Below, in pieces: positions 27,669 to 36,306 of a DNA stretch of 64,000 bases. Source of the stretch: Myxococcus xanthus (GTDB lineage: Bacteria; Myxococcota; Myxococcia; Myxococcales; Myxococcaceae); assembly GCF_900106535.1 (NCBI RefSeq), contig NZ_FNOH01000017.1, positions 124,001-188,000 on the forward strand, read 5' to 3'. The position numbers were made by a program, and so were the translations under genes. The first letter of the stretch is position 1. The number at the start of each line of letters is the position of its first letter. Below the pieces are notes generated by a model that had not been told where the DNA came from, made no database searches, and saw only the letters and a list, made by a program, of their open reading frames with translations.

Positions 27669-30600
27669 TCAGATTTCCGTGAAGAGCTCCTGGATGTCCT
27701 GCTCCGTGAGCGTCCGGCCCATCTCGTCGCCGTCCCCACCGAGCACGCCAGCGGCCAGCTCCCGCTTGCGGCGCTGGAGGGCGAGGATCTTCTCCTCCAC
27801 GGTGCCGCGGGTGATGAGCTTGTAGCTGATGACGGCGCGCGTCTGCCCGATGCGGTGCGTACGGTCCGTGGCCTGGTCCTCCACGGCGGGGTTCCACCAC
27901 GGGTCGAAGTGGATGACGTAGTCGGCCGCGGTGAGGTTCAAGCCGGTGCCGCCCGCCTTGAGGGAGATGAAGAAGAGCGGCGGACCGTCCGGGTTGTTGT
28001 ACTCGTCCACCTTGCCCATGCGGTCCTTGGTGCGACCGTCCAGGTAGAGGTAGCGCAGGCCCTTCTTGTCCGCCTCCTGCTTCAGCAGCTCCAGCATCTC
28101 CGTGAACTGGCTGAAGACGAGCGCGCGGTGGCCTTCCGCCACCAGGTCCTCCACCAGTTGGAGGAAGCGCTCCACCTTCGCGCTGGGCGGCATCAGGGTG
28201 CCGGGCGGCATCTTGAGCAGGCGCGGATCGCAGCACACCTGACGCAGGCGCATCAGCGCGGCCAGAATCGACACGCGGCTGCGCTTGAAGCCCACCTTCT
28301 CGATGCTCTCGTGCACCTTGCGGCGGCTCTCCTCCAGCACCTCGCGATAGAGCGCGGCCTGACCGGGCTCCATCTCGCACCAGGCGACGCTCTCCGTCTT
28401 CGGCGGCAGGTCCTTGGCCACTTCCGTCTTCAGGCGACGCAGGATGAAGGGCTGGATACGGCGGCGCAGCCGGTCCTTCGCGGTGCTGTCGTTGGCCACC
28501 TGGATGGGCTGCTCGTAGCGGTCCCCGAAGCCATCCGAGCTGCCGAGGAAGCCCGGCATCAGGAAGTCGAAGATGCTCCAAAGCTCCGACAGGCGGTTCT
28601 CCAGCGGCGTACCAGTGAGCGCCAGACGCGTCTCGCTGGGGAGCGCCTTGCACGCCTGCGCGGTGGCGCTGCCCGCGTTCTTGATGTTCTGGGCCTCGTC
28701 CAAAATGATGTAACGGAAGCCAACCTGGGACAGCTGGTCCAAATCACGGCGGACCAGCGCGTAGGACGTGAGGACCAGGTCCATGCCCTTCAGGTCCTCT
28801 GCCCGCTCCTTGCGGTCCTGACCGTGCCACACCATCGTCTTGAGGCCCGGCGTGAAGCGCTCGGCCTCGCGCTCCCAGTTGGCCAGCACGCTGGTGGGCG
28901 CCACCACGAGCGACGGCTTGCGCCCCTCGTCGTTGGCCACCTTCTGCATCAGGCTGAGCGACTGGATGGTCTTCCCCAGACCCATGTCGTCCGCGAGGAT
29001 GCCGGACAGGCCATGGCGGCGCAGGAACCAGAGCCAGGACAGGCCCGCCTCCTGGTAGTGGCGCAGCGTGGCCTGGAGTCCCTCGGGGACGCCCACCTTC
29101 GGCACGCCCGCCGACTCGCGCAGCTCCATCATGGCCTGCCGCGCCTTGGCCTCCACCTCGGTGAACTCCCCCAGGTCCGCCAGCAGGTCCAACGCGACGG
29201 CCTGGTGCAGCGGCAGCCGCGTGCGCGAGCGGCCCGGCAGCGCGCCGGCTTCCTCGAGCAGGTCCGCCACGCGCTTGATTTCGACGGGGTCCGCCTCCGC
29301 GAAGGTACCGTCCTTCAGGGGGACGAAGCGGCGGCCGGAGTCCAGCCACATGCGCACCGCGCCCAGGTCCACGGCCTGGTCGTCGGTGACGAACTCCGCA
29401 TCCAGGTCGAACCACTGCACGCCGCTCATGCCCACGCGGATGCGCGGCTTGAGCTTGGGACGTAGGCGCACCTTCGGGGCCTGCACGCCAAAGCGCTCCC
29501 AGTCCTCGGGGAGCGAAGCCAGGCCCCGGGCCCAGAACTCAAGCGCGGTGTCGGCCGTGGCGTCGAACACCTGCGCCTGCGGCTCGAAGCGCAGACCCAG
29601 ATCCAGCAGCAGCTTCCCCGCGCCGCGCTCCAGCTCCTCGCGACGCCGGTACAGCTTGCGGCTGTCCCCGCCCACGCCGCTGGCGTAGCCCAGGTGCGTG
29701 GCAGTGGGGGACACCGGCACCGTCGTCTGGCCGTACTTGGCGGCCAGTTGCACCTTCACGCGCTCGGGGTTGCCTTCCAGCATGAGCATGAAACGAGGCT
29801 CCACGGCCTCGTCCACGTCGATGTCGTCCGCCTTCAGCGCCATGCGGAAGCGCGGCAGGTGCGCGGCGAAGAAGGTCAGCACCCGGTCCAGTTGCCCCGT
29901 GGGGAAGGACATGCTGGGCTCGAGCAGCCACTTGCGCAGCAGCCGCGGCGGGAAGTCCGGCTCCACCGGGTGCAGGTTCTGCCCCTGGATGACCCAGGTG
30001 CGCCGGCCCGACAGGAGGATGACGTCCTTGAGCGCGTAGCTCGCGTTGTCCGGGAAGAGCAGTTCGATGCGCGCGGTGGCGCCGTCCGGGCGGGACTCCA
30101 GATGAATCTGGGGCCGCACCGGCACCTCGGTGTCGATGAGCGCCGTGCCACGGTAGATGACGCGGCGGTGGCGCAAGAGCTCCAGCGCCTCGCTCAGCTC
30201 CTCGTCGGACAGGACCAGGCGCGAGTCATAGCGGTGCTCGTGGCGAGACAGCTGCATGAAGACGCGCTCGTCCGCGGGGGAGATGCGGCCCCCCGTCTGC
30301 AGCAGCCGCTTGACGTGGATGGGCCCCTTCGTCTGCGCGTCCTGCCGGCGCACGTCGATGATCCACTGCCGGGTGCTGCCGTTCCCCGTGCTGGCGGCCG
30401 TGAGGCGGTAGAAGAACTCGTAGTCGGGCTGAGAAGACAGACCGAGCCAGCTCTCCACCTTGGCCAGGGCCGGGAGGCTGACCGGGTCGCCGCTCGATGG
30501 CACCGGCTCCACATGGGGCTCGTCATCGACGACGGCTTCCTTCGGCTCGGGAGCGGCGGCGACGGGCTCGGCCGGGCGAGGCGCGGGCGGGCCGGGCGGA

Positions 30601-31040
30601 CGGAAACGCGCGGCGTAGATGAGCGCCGCGGCCACCACGTGCTTGCAGTGGGGGCCTTCGACGTTCCACGACGGGCAGGTACAGGTCGACGTGGCTCGGC
30701 CATTCCCCAGATGCAGGGCCGTCTGATACCGCTCACCGGACGAACCGGCGACCTGGGCGCTGATGCGGTCCCCTTCACGATTGAGGCCGAAGACGCGGCG
30801 CGACTCCGCCACCTCTCGCCCCTGCTTGAAGGTCGTGGGTTGAACTTCGGCCTTCAGGGCACGGAGCCACTGGGTGTCCTGAGGCGGGAGGATCTCTCGG
30901 ATATCGGCGGTGGATTGCACGGCTGGCACAGGCCCCAGGCTCCAAATCGCCAGGGAACCCGTTGAACTACCACAGCAACGAGGCTCCCGGTCGCGGGAAA
31001 AATCAATGCGTCCGCCAGCAGAATCCACCGCTGGCATCAA
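27669..31040 (-). CDS. SNF2/Swi2-family ATPase with SWIM zinc finger
   Basis: A very large protein of up to 1123 residues. Near residue 120 a SWIM zinc finger CTCPSWNVEGPHCKHVV (CxC...CxH) is visible, followed by about 500 residues typical of bacterial SNF2 N-domains. The helicase core starts LRHYQEAGLSWLWFLRRHG with ADDMGLGKTIQSLSL (motif I), IILDEAQNIKN (II), TGTPLENRLSELWSIFDFL (III), and in lobe two FSQFTEMLELL, KAGGTGLNLTAADYVIHFDP (V) and QATDRTHRIGQT (VI). It should translocate on double-stranded DNA; the biological role is unknown. The first 35-40 residues look non-coding, and GTG codons at 30929 or 30920 (VQSTADIREILPP) are plausible true starts. Confidence 0.92.
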   Translation of the reverse strand: MMPAVDSAGGRIDFSRDREPRCCGSSTGSLAIWSLGPVPAVQSTADIREILPPQDTQWLRALKAEVQPTTFKQGREVAESRRVFGLNREGDRISAQVAGSSGERYQTALHLGNGRATSTCTCPSWNVEGPHCKHVVAAALIYAARFRPPGPPAPRPAEPVAAAPEPKEAVVDDEPHVEPVPSSGDPVSLPALAKVESWLGLSSQPDYEFFYRLTAASTGNGSTRQWIIDVRRQDAQTKGPIHVKRLLQTGGRISPADERVFMQLSRHEHRYDSRLVLSDEELSEALELLRHRRVIYRGTALIDTEVPVRPQIHLESRPDGATARIELLFPDNASYALKDVILLSGRRTWVIQGQNLHPVEPDFPPRLLRKWLLEPSMSFPTGQLDRVLTFFAAHLPRFRMALKADDIDVDEAVEPRFMLMLEGNPERVKVQLAAKYGQTTVPVSPTATHLGYASGVGGDSRKLYRRREELERGAGKLLLDLGLRFEPQAQVFDATADTALEFWARGLASLPEDWERFGVQAPKVRLRPKLKPRIRVGMSGVQWFDLDAEFVTDDQAVDLGAVRMWLDSGRRFVPLKDGTFAEADPVEIKRVADLLEEAGALPGRSRTRLPLHQAVALDLLADLGEFTEVEAKARQAMMELRESAGVPKVGVPEGLQATLRHYQEAGLSWLWFLRRHGLSGILADDMGLGKTIQSLSLMQKVANDEGRKPSLVVAPTSVLANWEREAERFTPGLKTMVWHGQDRKERAEDLKGMDLVLTSYALVRRDLDQLSQVGFRYIILDEAQNIKNAGSATAQACKALPSETRLALTGTPLENRLSELWSIFDFLMPGFLGSSDGFGDRYEQPIQVANDSTAKDRLRRRIQPFILRRLKTEVAKDLPPKTESVAWCEMEPGQAALYREVLEESRRKVHESIEKVGFKRSRVSILAALMRLRQVCCDPRLLKMPPGTLMPPSAKVERFLQLVEDLVAEGHRALVFSQFTEMLELLKQEADKKGLRYLYLDGRTKDRMGKVDEYNNPDGPPLFFISLKAGGTGLNLTAADYVIHFDPWWNPAVEDQATDRTHRIGQTRAVISYKLITRGTVEEKILALQRRKRELAAGVLGGDGDEMGRTLTEQDIQELFTEI

Positions 31041-31219
31041 GCTGTGAGAGCATCAACCCCCGCCATGGCCCGGACCGTCCGCTTTCGCGCCTCCGATACC
31101 CGCCTGCTTTTCTGGAAGGCATCCGGCACGCCGAGCCGACGCGCCGGCCCTCTCCCCAGAGGCGGGACGCCCCCGTGAGGCCATTCCGCCTGACGAATGC
31201 CCCCCGCGGGCAGGGGTCC

Positions 31220-31233
31220 GTCGCCATGGCGAC
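31220..31233. repeat. Perfect 14-bp palindrome upstream of apt
   Basis: GTCGCCATGGCGAC lies about 90 bases before the apt start, in a 280-base region without a gene between the divergent SNF2 and apt genes. It could be a dimeric-regulator site, but no partner site was found. Nothing else was recognised in 31041-31320. Confidence 0.3.
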
Positions 31234-31320
31234 AGGGCGGGCGGCCGTCCGAGCCTTCCGTCCCCCGGTCCTCCCCTTCCCCGCCCCACCGTTTTTCATC
31301 CTCCCGCTGGAGCGCACGCC

Positions 31321-31875
31321 ATGCACCCGCCCGTCCCGAGCCTGACCGACACCACCCTCGTCGCCGACCTGAATGCCCGGCTCCGGGACGTACCGGACTT
31401 CCCCAAGCCCGGCATCGTCTTCAAGGACATCACCCCCGTGCTGGCGGACCCGCGCCTGTTCGGCCGCGTCATCGACGCCATGTCGGCGCCCTTCCGGGGC
31501 CAGCACGTCACGAAGGTGGTGGGCGTGGAGGCCCGAGGCTTCCTGCTGGGCGCCCCCATCGCGCTGGCGCTCAACGCGGGCTTCGTGCCGGCGCGCAAGC
31601 CTGGGAAGCTGCCTCACCGCTCGGTGGTGGAGCGCTACTCGCTGGAGTACGGCTCTGACGGCGTGGAGATGCACGAGGACGCCATCCTCCAGGGGGAGCG
31701 GGTGCTCGTCGTGGATGACGTGCTGGCCACGGGAGGCACGGCGGAGGCCACCGCGAGGCTCGTGTCCCGGCTCGGCGGCGAGTTGGTGGGCTTCTGCTTC
31801 CTCCTCAGCCTGGACTTCCTCGAAGGCCCCAACCGCCTCGGGCGCGAGCGCGTGACGACGCTGCTGACCTTCTGA
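31321..31875 (+). CDS. apt: Adenine phosphoribosyltransferase
   Basis: A 184-residue type I phosphoribosyltransferase. It shows LRDVPDFPKPGIVFKDITPV near the N-terminus, GVEARGFLLGAPIALAL, the APRT-specific FVPARKPGKLPHR, YSLEYGSDGVEMHEDAI and the PRPP site VLVVDDVLATGGTAEAT. It salvages adenine to AMP. The length is normal for the family. It stands alone, with a candidate hairpin terminator at 31898. Confidence 0.97.
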   Translation: MHPPVPSLTDTTLVADLNARLRDVPDFPKPGIVFKDITPVLADPRLFGRVIDAMSAPFRGQHVTKVVGVEARGFLLGAPIALALNAGFVPARKPGKLPHRSVVERYSLEYGSDGVEMHEDAILQGERVLVVDDVLATGGTAEATARLVSRLGGELVGFCFLLSLDFLEGPNRLGRERVTTLLTF

Positions 31876-31897
31876 TTGGCGCGTGCCGACCGCGAAG

Positions 31898-31922
31898 CGC
31901 TCCGGCCTCTCCCACCGGAGCG
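31898..31922 (+). terminator. Candidate apt terminator
   Basis: CGCTCCGG (31898-31905) and CCGGAGCG (31915-31922) form a perfect 8-bp stem with a 9-base loop, 22 bases after the apt stop. The rest of 31876-32171 shows no supportable gene. Confidence 0.5.
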
Positions 31923-32171
31923 CGATGCCACGCCCGGACGACGGCACGCCCACGGGGATGAGCGGCGAGCAACCTTCAGTTGCATGTGAACGTCTCCCGC
32001 AGGGGTCATCCCGGGAAATCAGGAGCAGGATACTGGGCGAAGCATGAATTGATTGAGACAGCGGCCCCCCGCCCGGCCGGAACGGCCCCTGCCGTGTTGC
32101 CTGCTGACATGCGGGCCGGGCCTGCGCACCCTCCAACGAGAACCAACCAACGCTTCCACGGAGGGGACGAC

Positions 32172-33002
32172 ATGCCGGAAGTACACACTCGCGGCGGCGC
32201 CCGCATCCGCTACGACGACACGGGCCAAGGTGAGCCCGCGCTTCTCTTCATCCCAGGGTGGTGCACCACCCGAGCGAGCTTCCAGAAGCTGATTCCCCGC
32301 TGCTCCGCCTTCCGCCGTGCCCTGTCCGTGGACATCCGGGGGCACGGCGAGTCCGAAGGTGGAGGCACCGACTTCGACAGCACCACGGTGCTGGAGGACC
32401 TGCTCGCGGTCGTGGAGGCCAGCGGCGCGCGGCACATCGTCCCCGTGGCCATGTCCCACGCGGGCTGGTGGGCGCTCGACTTGCGACGGGCGTTGGGCCC
32501 AGCGCGTGTGCCACGGATGGTGCTGCTGGACTGGATTGCCACCGAGCCCACCCCGGCCTTCCTCCGCGCCGTGCGCGGGCTCCAGACGGAGCGCTGGAGC
32601 AAGGTGCGAGACAGCCTGCTCCAGGGCTGGCTGGAGGGGCTCGACGACGACGCCATCCACCGCTTCGTGCGCGACGACATGGGCGCGTTCGACGAAGCCA
32701 TGTGGGCCCGGGCCGGGCGGGAGATTGAAGCGGCCTACGCCCGCGAGGGCTCTCCGCTGCGAGCGCTCGCCGCGCTGGAGCCCATGCCGCTTACGATGCA
32801 CCTGTACGCGCGGCCGGAGTCACACGACTACCTGGCGGCGCAGGTGGACTTCGGCGCGGAGCATCCAGGTTTTCACGTGCTGAAGCTCCCCGCCACCAGC
32901 CACTTCCCGGCGCTGGAGGTGCCGGCGATGGTGGCCGCGGGCATCGAGGCGCTCGTCTCCGCGCGAGAGGTCCCCGTCCACGCGGACGCCGTTCCGGCCT
33001 GA
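32172..33002 (+). CDS. Cofactor-independent 2,4-dioxygenase-like alpha/beta-hydrolase-fold protein (HOD/QDO family)
   Basis: A 276-residue alpha/beta-hydrolase-fold protein. It departs from ordinary hydrolases exactly where the 1H-3-hydroxy-4-oxoquinaldine 2,4-dioxygenase family does. By recall comparison it has FIPGWC (residues 27-31), a nucleophile elbow reading MSHAGWW (Ser95, His96, Trp99), VLLDWIATEPTPAF (Asp120, Trp121), ERW (Trp142), REIEAAYAREGSPL, and SHFPALEVP with His244. These correspond to Ser101, Asp126, Trp160 and catalytic His251 of HOD; the histidine after GWC is Thr here. HOD-type enzymes open 3-hydroxy-4-quinolones with O2 and release CO, and relatives degrade the Pseudomonas quinolone signal. 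The substrate here is inferred. The start ATG 32172 follows GGAGGGG; the open frame upstream is non-coding. Confidence 0.8.
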   Translation: MPEVHTRGGARIRYDDTGQGEPALLFIPGWCTTRASFQKLIPRCSAFRRALSVDIRGHGESEGGGTDFDSTTVLEDLLAVVEASGARHIVPVAMSHAGWWALDLRRALGPARVPRMVLLDWIATEPTPAFLRAVRGLQTERWSKVRDSLLQGWLEGLDDDAIHRFVRDDMGAFDEAMWARAGREIEAAYAREGSPLRALAALEPMPLTMHLYARPESHDYLAAQVDFGAEHPGFHVLKLPATSHFPALEVPAMVAAGIEALVSAREVPVHADAVPA

Positions 33003-33015
33003 GGCGGCGCGGGGA

Positions 33016-33690
33016 CTACCGCAGTCCCAGGGCTTCCTTCATGCCATCGGTGCGCTCCCGGGCGCGCCGCATGGCGATGCGGTTGAGCTCGGGGTCCACG
33101 GGCAGCGGCATCCACGCCAGGTACCGGGCACCCGGGCCGCCATCTTCGGACTTCCCGCTCGCGACGACCATCGTCCGATGCTGGAAGGCCTCTTCCCAGG
33201 GGCCGCACCCCGACATGGAGAAGTGCTTCACGGTGTCGTCTTTCGCCTGCGTCCAGGCGATGCAGGGAAATTCGGAGCAGTCCACCGCCACCACGTCGAG
33301 CCCCATGCCGCACTCGTTGGCGGCACGGAAGGCCACGCGCTCGAAGCCCTTGGGCGTGAAGGGCTCCGGCAGTTCGGGCGCGAAGGCGAGGGGCCGTTCT
33401 TCGGGCGCCGTGTCATGCCCGCTACCGGGTTCGGCCGAAGCAGGCGAGGCCGGCTCCGGGAGCCTGCGAAGCACTGCGGCTTCACGTGCCGCCTTCGGCG
33501 CAGTCACCGACGCCTCCCGCTTCGGAGACTCCGACGGGCGGGGTGCAGGCCGTGCAGCGGGTGCGGAAGCCTGGACAGCGGCCTCCCCGGACGGTCCCTG
33601 CGGCGTAACGGAACCGCTGCTGAACCAGACCCCGGCGGAGAATGCCAGGGCCACGACGAGCCCCAGGAGCGCGAAGCGAAGCAGTTTCAT
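33016..33690 (-). CDS. Exported or membrane-anchored hypothetical protein
   Basis: A 224-residue protein with an N-terminal hydrophobic segment (LLRFALLGLVVALAFSAGVWF) that is either an uncleaved anchor or a signal peptide. A Pro/Ala/Ser/Arg-rich linker follows to about residue 95, then a compact C-terminal domain with CGMGLDVVAVDCSEFPCIAW and SMSGCGPW, giving four cysteines suited to two disulfides in the periplasm. I do not recognise the domain. The ATG at 33690 is preferred because GAGG lies seven bases upstream; that GAGG directly follows the stop of the small gene at 33700, so the pair is probably coupled. Confidence 0.72.
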   Translation of the reverse strand: MKLLRFALLGLVVALAFSAGVWFSSGSVTPQGPSGEAAVQASAPAARPAPRPSESPKREASVTAPKAAREAAVLRRLPEPASPASAEPGSGHDTAPEERPLAFAPELPEPFTPKGFERVAFRAANECGMGLDVVAVDCSEFPCIAWTQAKDDTVKHFSMSGCGPWEEAFQHRTMVVASGKSEDGGPGARYLAWMPLPVDPELNRIAMRRARERTDGMKEALGLR

Positions 33691-33699
33691 GGCCACACC

Positions 33700-33867
33700 T
33701 CATTCATCGAGGATGAACTTCACGGGGCGCCCCGCCGCGCCGCAACAGTCCTCGGGCACGCCCTTGCCGGGAACAAGCGTGAGCGCCGCCCCCTGCACGC
33801 CCAGGCAGAGCCCCACCATGACGCCAGTCAGCATCATCGCGCGGGAGCAACGGGCGGTTCGTGTCAT
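33700..33867 (-). CDS. Small exported cysteine-pair protein
   Basis: A 55-residue product from the ATG at 33867. It has a hydrophobic start (RAMMLTGVMVGLCLGVQGAA), then VPGKGVPEDCCGAAGRPVKF with adjacent cysteines. It is short, but spacing and coupling to the downstream gene (its stop abuts that gene's ribosome-binding site) support it as real. Function unknown. Either the first part is a signal peptide, leaving a mature peptide of about 30 residues, or the protein stays membrane-bound. Confidence 0.5.
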   Translation of the reverse strand: MTRTARCSRAMMLTGVMVGLCLGVQGAALTLVPGKGVPEDCCGAAGRPVKFILDE

Positions 33868-33935
33868 GCGGTCCACGCTAGCAGCGCCTGGGGCTCCATC
33901 CACATTCGGGCCCTCGCCCCCAGGGGCAGGTGGGA

Positions 33936-33964
33936 TTGACGCCCTTGCCTGCCCTGTTTATAAG
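33936..33964 (+). promoter_or_regulatory. Sigma-70-type promoter of the TetR operon
   Basis: TTGACG (33936-33941), a 17-base spacer, and TATAAG (33959-33964) lie 29 bases before the TetR ATG. Both hexamers are close to consensus and the spacing is ideal. The expected start of transcription falls inside the inverted repeat at 33965-33980. Confidence 0.75.
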
Positions 33965-33980
33965 TTGGTCAAACAACCAA
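33965..33980. promoter_or_regulatory. Candidate TetR operator
   Basis: The dyad TTGGT-CAAACA-ACCAA directly abuts the -10 box and covers the predicted transcription start, the usual position for an autorepressing TetR-family regulator. The match to this particular regulator is inferred from position. Confidence 0.6.
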
Positions 33981-33992
33981 TAAACACGCCCC

Positions 33993-34601
33993 ATGCCCCG
34001 TCCATCCAACACCGAGGAGCGCCGTCAGCAGATTGTCGCGGGCCTGCTGAAGGTCATGTCGGAGCGCGGTTACGAGCGCGCTTCCGTGAGCGAAATCGCG
34101 AAGGCGGCGGGGTTGAGCGCGGGGCTGGTGCACTACCACTTCAGCGGCAAGCAGGAGATTCTCCTCACGCTGGTGGAGCAGCTCGCGGCGCAGGCGCGGC
34201 AGCGGGTGGCGACGCGGCTGGAACGGGTGAAGAGCCCGGACGCCCGAGCCCGCGTGGATGCCTTCGTGGAGGCCTTCCTCGCCACGGGCGACGACGCGGC
34301 CCCGGCGGCCGTCGCGAGCTGGGTCACCATCAGCGCGGAGGCCATCCGGCAGCCCGAGGTGCGAGCCATCTACGAGCAGGTGGTGCGCGCCGACCTGGAG
34401 CACCTGACGTCGCTCGTCGCCGCCGTGGTGGGACGGCGCAAGGCGCCCGCGCTGGCGGCCGGGCTGTTCGCCGCCGTGCAGGGCTACTTCGTGCTCGCCG
34501 CCAGCGTCCCGGGACTGGTCCCTGCGGGCTCCGCCGCCAGCACGGTGAAGCGCATGGCCGCGGGGCTGCTGGACCCGGCCGGCGCGAAGGAGGACGCATG
34601 A
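33993..34601 (+). CDS. TetR/AcrR family transcriptional regulator
   Basis: A 202-residue regulator. Its N-terminal helix-turn-helix reads ERRQQIVAGLLKVMSERGYE, ASVSEIAKAAGLSAGLVHYHFSGKQEIL (shown here only as the HTH region, residues about 30-58), a textbook TetR pattern. The C-terminal ligand domain is Ala/Val-rich and helical. It heads an operon with an AmpG-like permease, coaD and an MBL hydrolase; the stop overlaps the permease start by four bases (ATGA). Autorepression through the dyad at 33965 is likely. Confidence 0.92.
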   Translation: MPRPSNTEERRQQIVAGLLKVMSERGYERASVSEIAKAAGLSAGLVHYHFSGKQEILLTLVEQLAAQARQRVATRLERVKSPDARARVDAFVEAFLATGDDAAPAAVASWVTISAEAIRQPEVRAIYEQVVRADLEHLTSLVAAVVGRRKAPALAAGLFAAVQGYFVLAASVPGLVPAGSAASTVKRMAAGLLDPAGAKEDA

Positions 34602-35809
34602 GGACGGCCACGAAGCTGGGGCTCCTCTCCAGCCTCTACCTGTCACAGGGGCTTCCCTTCGGTTTCTTCACCCAGGCCCTGCCCGTGCTGCTGCGCCATC
34701 AGGGCCTGTCGTTGCCTTCCATCGGACTGGCGCACCTGCTGGCGCTGCCCTGGGCGCTCAAGTTCCTCTGGGCCCCGCCCATGGACCGGCACGGTTCGGC
34801 GAGGTGGGGCCGGCGGCGCGGCTACATCCTGCCGCTGCAGTGCCTGTCGTCGGGGCTCCTGCTGGCGCTCGCGCTCCCCGAAGGCGGCCTGGACATGCGG
34901 CTGCTGATGGCCGCGGTGCTGGGCATCAACCTCCTGGCCGCCACGCAGGACGTGGCCACCGACGGGCTGGCGGTGGACCTGCTCGCGCCGGCCGAGCGCG
35001 GCTGGGGCAACGGCATCCAGGTGGCGGCCTATCGCGTCGGGATGATTCTGGGCGGAGGCGTGATGCTCGCTGTCTTCGACGCGGTGGGCTGGCGCCCCAC
35101 GTTCCTCGCGTTGGGCACACTGCTGCTCCTGGCCACCGTGCCCATTGCCCTCTTCCGCGAGCCCCCCACCGCGCCCCCACCCGCTCAGAGCCTGGGCCTG
35201 CGATGGTGGTTGAAGCGTCCGGGGGCCGCCGCGTGGCTCACGCTGCTCGTCGTCTACAAGGCGGGCGAAGCCCTGGCCACCGGGATGCTGCGTACCTTCC
35301 TGGTCGACGAGGGCCTGTCGCTGACGGCCATCGGTTGGCTGTTGGGCGGCGTGGGCTTCACCGCGGGACTCGTGGGGGCGCTGCTGGGAGGCGGTTTGGT
35401 GGTGCGGCTCGGACGGCGACGGGCGTTGCTCGTCTTCGGAGGCATCCAGGCCGGCGCGGTGCTGCTCTACGCACTGGCGGCTCGAGGCCCCACGTCCCTG
35501 CCCCTGCTCACCCTCGTCTGCGGCGTCGAGTACGTCGCCAGCGGCATGGCCACCGCGGCCGTCTTCACCGCGATGATGGACGCCTGCCGGCCGGACCACG
35601 CCGCCACGGACTACACCGTGCAGGCGTCCCTGGTGGTGCTGGCCACGGGCGCCGCCGCCGCGCTGAGTGGCTTCAGCGCCCAGGCCCTTGGCTATGCCGG
35701 CCACTTCACGCTGGCCGCGCTCCTGTGCGCGGCGGGCACGCTGTACGCCGCCCTCACCTTCCACCCGCCCCGGAGCCTGGCCTCCGAGGCCGCTCCCGAG
35801 GTGTCGTGA
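34598..35809 (+). CDS. AmpG-like MFS permease
   Basis: A 403-residue integral membrane protein with about 12 predicted spans. The opening LYLSQGLPFGFFTQALPVLL followed by LPWALKFLWAPPMDRHGSAR is the characteristic start of the AmpG/acetyl-CoA-type transporter group, and TQDVATDGLAVDLL and QVAAYRVGMILGGGVMLAVF follow. AmpG proteins bring anhydro-muropeptides into the cytoplasm for recycling and can link wall damage to resistance genes. Control by the adjacent TetR protein suggests induction by a small molecule. It overlaps the regulator's stop (ATGA) and the coaD start (TGATG). Confidence 0.88.
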   Translation: MRTATKLGLLSSLYLSQGLPFGFFTQALPVLLRHQGLSLPSIGLAHLLALPWALKFLWAPPMDRHGSARWGRRRGYILPLQCLSSGLLLALALPEGGLDMRLLMAAVLGINLLAATQDVATDGLAVDLLAPAERGWGNGIQVAAYRVGMILGGGVMLAVFDAVGWRPTFLALGTLLLLATVPIALFREPPTAPPPAQSLGLRWWLKRPGAAAWLTLLVVYKAGEALATGMLRTFLVDEGLSLTAIGWLLGGVGFTAGLVGALLGGGLVVRLGRRRALLVFGGIQAGAVLLYALAARGPTSLPLLTLVCGVEYVASGMATAAVFTAMMDACRPDHAATDYTVQASLVVLATGAAAALSGFSAQALGYAGHFTLAALLCAAGTLYAALTFHPPRSLASEAAPEVS

Positions 35810-36306
35810 TGACCATCGCCGTCTACGCCGGCAGCTTCGACCCCGTCACCGCCGGCCACATGTCCGTCGTCCGGCAGGCGGCCCGCCTCTTCGGCCACGT
35901 CGTCGTGGTGGTGGCCGTCAACCCGGACAAGGAGAGCCTGCTGTCCGCCGACGAGCGCGTGGCCCTCCTGCGTGAAGCCGTGGCGCACCACCCCAACGTC
36001 ACCGTGGCCCGCACGCAGGGGCTCATCGTCGACTTCGCGCGGGACATCGGCGCCAGCGTCCTGCTGCGCGGCGTGCGCGGTGCCATGGATGCCCAGTTCG
36101 AAACGACGCTGGCGCAGAACAACCGCGCGCTGGCGCCCGAGCTGTCCACCCTCTTCCTCCCAGCCGAAGCCCACCTGGCCGAGGTGAGCAGCAGCGGACT
36201 CAAGGCGCGCGTGGCGCGCGGCGAGGACGTTTCCGCCTTCTGTCCGCCGGCCGTCGCGACGAAGCTTCGGGAGCGACTCGACCCTTCCCTCCGGAGCCTG
36301 CCTTGA
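35809..36306 (+). CDS. coaD: Pantetheine-phosphate adenylyltransferase
   Basis: A 165-residue nucleotidyltransferase, the usual length. It has AVYAGSFDPVTAGHMSVVRQ with the TxGH adenylylation motif, VAVNPDKESLLSADERVALL, QGLIVDFARDIGASVLLRGV, and a C-terminal EVSSSGLKARVARGEDVSAF corresponding to the ISSS-x-R signature. It makes dephospho-CoA, the penultimate step of coenzyme A synthesis. Its ATG shares one base with the permease stop, and its stop overlaps the next gene's TTG start. Confidence 0.96.
   Translation: MTIAVYAGSFDPVTAGHMSVVRQAARLFGHVVVVVAVNPDKESLLSADERVALLREAVAHHPNVTVARTQGLIVDFARDIGASVLLRGVRGAMDAQFETTLAQNNRALAPELSTLFLPAEAHLAEVSSSGLKARVARGEDVSAFCPPAVATKLRERLDPSLRSLP

Noticed and set aside
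31003..32136. 377-residue minus-strand frame over apt
   Set aside because: Antisense to a clear apt gene, with no start signal or domain.
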